The notes under the pieces are model-generated. The model had not been told where the DNA came from. It saw only the letters and a list, made by a program, of their open reading frames with translations, and made no database searches. Positions 5,884 to 6,519 of a stretch of 6,519 bases of DNA are shown in pieces. Each line of letters starts with the position of its first letter. The stretch's first letter is position 1. A program made the translations under genes and the position numbers. The stretch is from Burkholderiales bacterium (GTDB lineage: Bacteria > Pseudomonadota > Gammaproteobacteria > Burkholderiales > Burkholderiaceae_C), in assembly GCA_028869035.1 (NCBI GenBank), contig JAGWTL010000170.1, positions 1 to 6,519 on the forward strand, written 5' to 3'.

Positions 5884-6519
5884 TCAGCGGGCCCATTGCT
5901 CAAAGGTCTGGTCCAGTGCCTGCAGCCAGCGGCGCTGCTCCGCCTCGGGGGCGAAGCTCGCCGTGAGGCTGTTCGCCGCGAGCGTGTAGGCGTGCTGCGC
6001 GTTCAGCGGCAGGGCCGCGAAGGTCTGCAGGTAGTTGTCGTTCACATAACCACCGAAATAGGCCGGGTCGTCGGAGTTGATCGTCACGCAGACACCGGCA
6101 TCGAGCATGCGGCCCAGGTTGTGCTGCGCCAGGTCCTTGAACACGCAGAGCTTGAGGTTGGACAGGGGGCAGACGGTCAACGGCATGCGGCTGTCGACCA
6201 GGCGCTGCATCAGGGCCGCGTCGTGGATGGATTGCACGCCGTGGTCGATGCGCTCGACACGTAGCACGTCCAGCGCCGACCACACGTAGGCCGGCGGCCC
6301 TTCTTCACCCGCATGAGCCACCAGGTGCAGGCCCAGCGCGCGGCAACGCGCGAACACGCGGGCGAATTTCTCGGGGGGGTGGCCCACCTCGCTGGAGTCC
6401 AGGCCGACGCCGATGAAATGCTGGCGCCAGGGCAGGGCGGCCTCCAGCGTGGCGAAAGCATCCTCCTCGGACAGATGGCGCAGGAAGCAGAGGATGAGGT
6501 CGGCGCTGATGCCGAGCTT
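5884..6519 (-). CDS. Adenine deaminase / adenosine deaminase-like protein, N-terminus outside window
   Basis: The reading frame is open to the right edge. The window encodes the last 211 residues of a protein that in this family is about 315-340 long, so roughly the first third, including the HxH zinc motif, is missing. Visible active-site features are HAGEEG (His at 6313-6315, catalytic Glu at 6304-6306), RIDHG (His at 6241-6243) and NSDDPAYFGGY (Asp at 6067-6072). LDSSEVGHPPEKF and CPLSNLKLCVF match the subfamily containing Pseudomonas aeruginosa Pa0148, shown to deaminate adenine to hypoxanthine, more than E. coli Add, which acts on adenosine. It is therefore probably a zinc-dependent adenine aminohydrolase of purine salvage, although such genes are commonly labelled add. 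A GTG at 6385-6387 is internal and not the start. It appears to be followed by the DUF2798 gene in one unit. Confidence 0.9.
   Translation of the reverse strand, partial: KLGISADLILCFLRHLSEEDAFATLEAALPWRQHFIGVGLDSSEVGHPPEKFARVFARCRALGLHLVAHAGEEGPPAYVWSALDVLRVERIDHGVQSIHDAALMQRLVDSRMPLTVCPLSNLKLCVFKDLAQHNLGRMLDAGVCVTINSDDPAYFGGYVNDNYLQTFAALPLNAQHAYTLAANSLTASFAPEAEQRRWLQALDQTFEQWAR

Noticed and set aside
5856..5903. Upstream TTG start of the DUF2798 gene
   Set aside because: It overlaps the deaminase end, and the extra 16 residues are not family-like; the ATG at 5855 fits better, though its ribosome binding site is weak.
6373..6379. Run of seven G (C on the coding strand) as a possible slippage site
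   Set aside because: It encodes the conserved HPPE of the deaminase, and the frame is intact on both sides, so there is no sign of a frameshift.
1..6519. Search for mobile elements, CRISPR repeats, tRNA and attachment sites
   Set aside because: No transposase, long terminal repeats, spaced direct repeats or tRNA-like folds were seen; base composition looks uniform apart from the AT-rich promoter.

Overview
The window is GC-rich, with tightly packed genes and short intergenic gaps. Its protein families and sequence style fit a betaproteobacterium of the order Burkholderiales, most likely Comamonadaceae. That placement is inferred from protein style and codon use, not from a marker gene. There is no sign of an insertion sequence, phage, CRISPR array, tRNA or rRNA.

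Layout. Positions 1-98 hold a probable end-of-gene terminator from an upstream unit. They also hold a compact promoter (-35 TTGTAC at 47-52, 17 bp, -10 TATACT at 70-75) overlaid by two inverted repeats of the same form, TAC(C/T)-N6-(G/A)GTA. From 99 to 5567 five genes run on the + strand with gaps of 8-19 nt or an overlap, so they look like one operon: an RND membrane fusion protein (99-1169), an RND inner-membrane pump (1178-4492), a 75-residue YgaP-type transmembrane protein (DUF2892, 4509-4736), an OsmC-family thiol protein (4756-5235) and a CsoR/RcnR/FrmR/CstR-family repressor (5214-5567). On the - strand, converging on the operon with 15 bp between stop codons, lie a small DUF2798 membrane protein (5583-5855) and, upstream of it, the C-terminal two thirds of an adenine/adenosine deaminase that runs off the right edge (5884-6519).

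How it may work together. The last gene of the operon encodes a repressor of the family whose operators have the architecture seen at the operon promoter, so the simplest model is autorepression relieved by a thiol-reactive or metal effector. An OsmC-type protein and a stand-alone YgaP membrane domain point to thiol, peroxide or reactive-sulfur stress rather than a general drug pump. The substrate cannot be read from sequence. The repressor lacks the His and second Cys of the canonical copper and persulfide sensors and carries a Cys one residue before the His position. The pump has Arg where AcrB has the proton-relay Lys940. These points make the five-gene module the item of interest. The - strand pair looks like ordinary purine salvage plus a small membrane protein.
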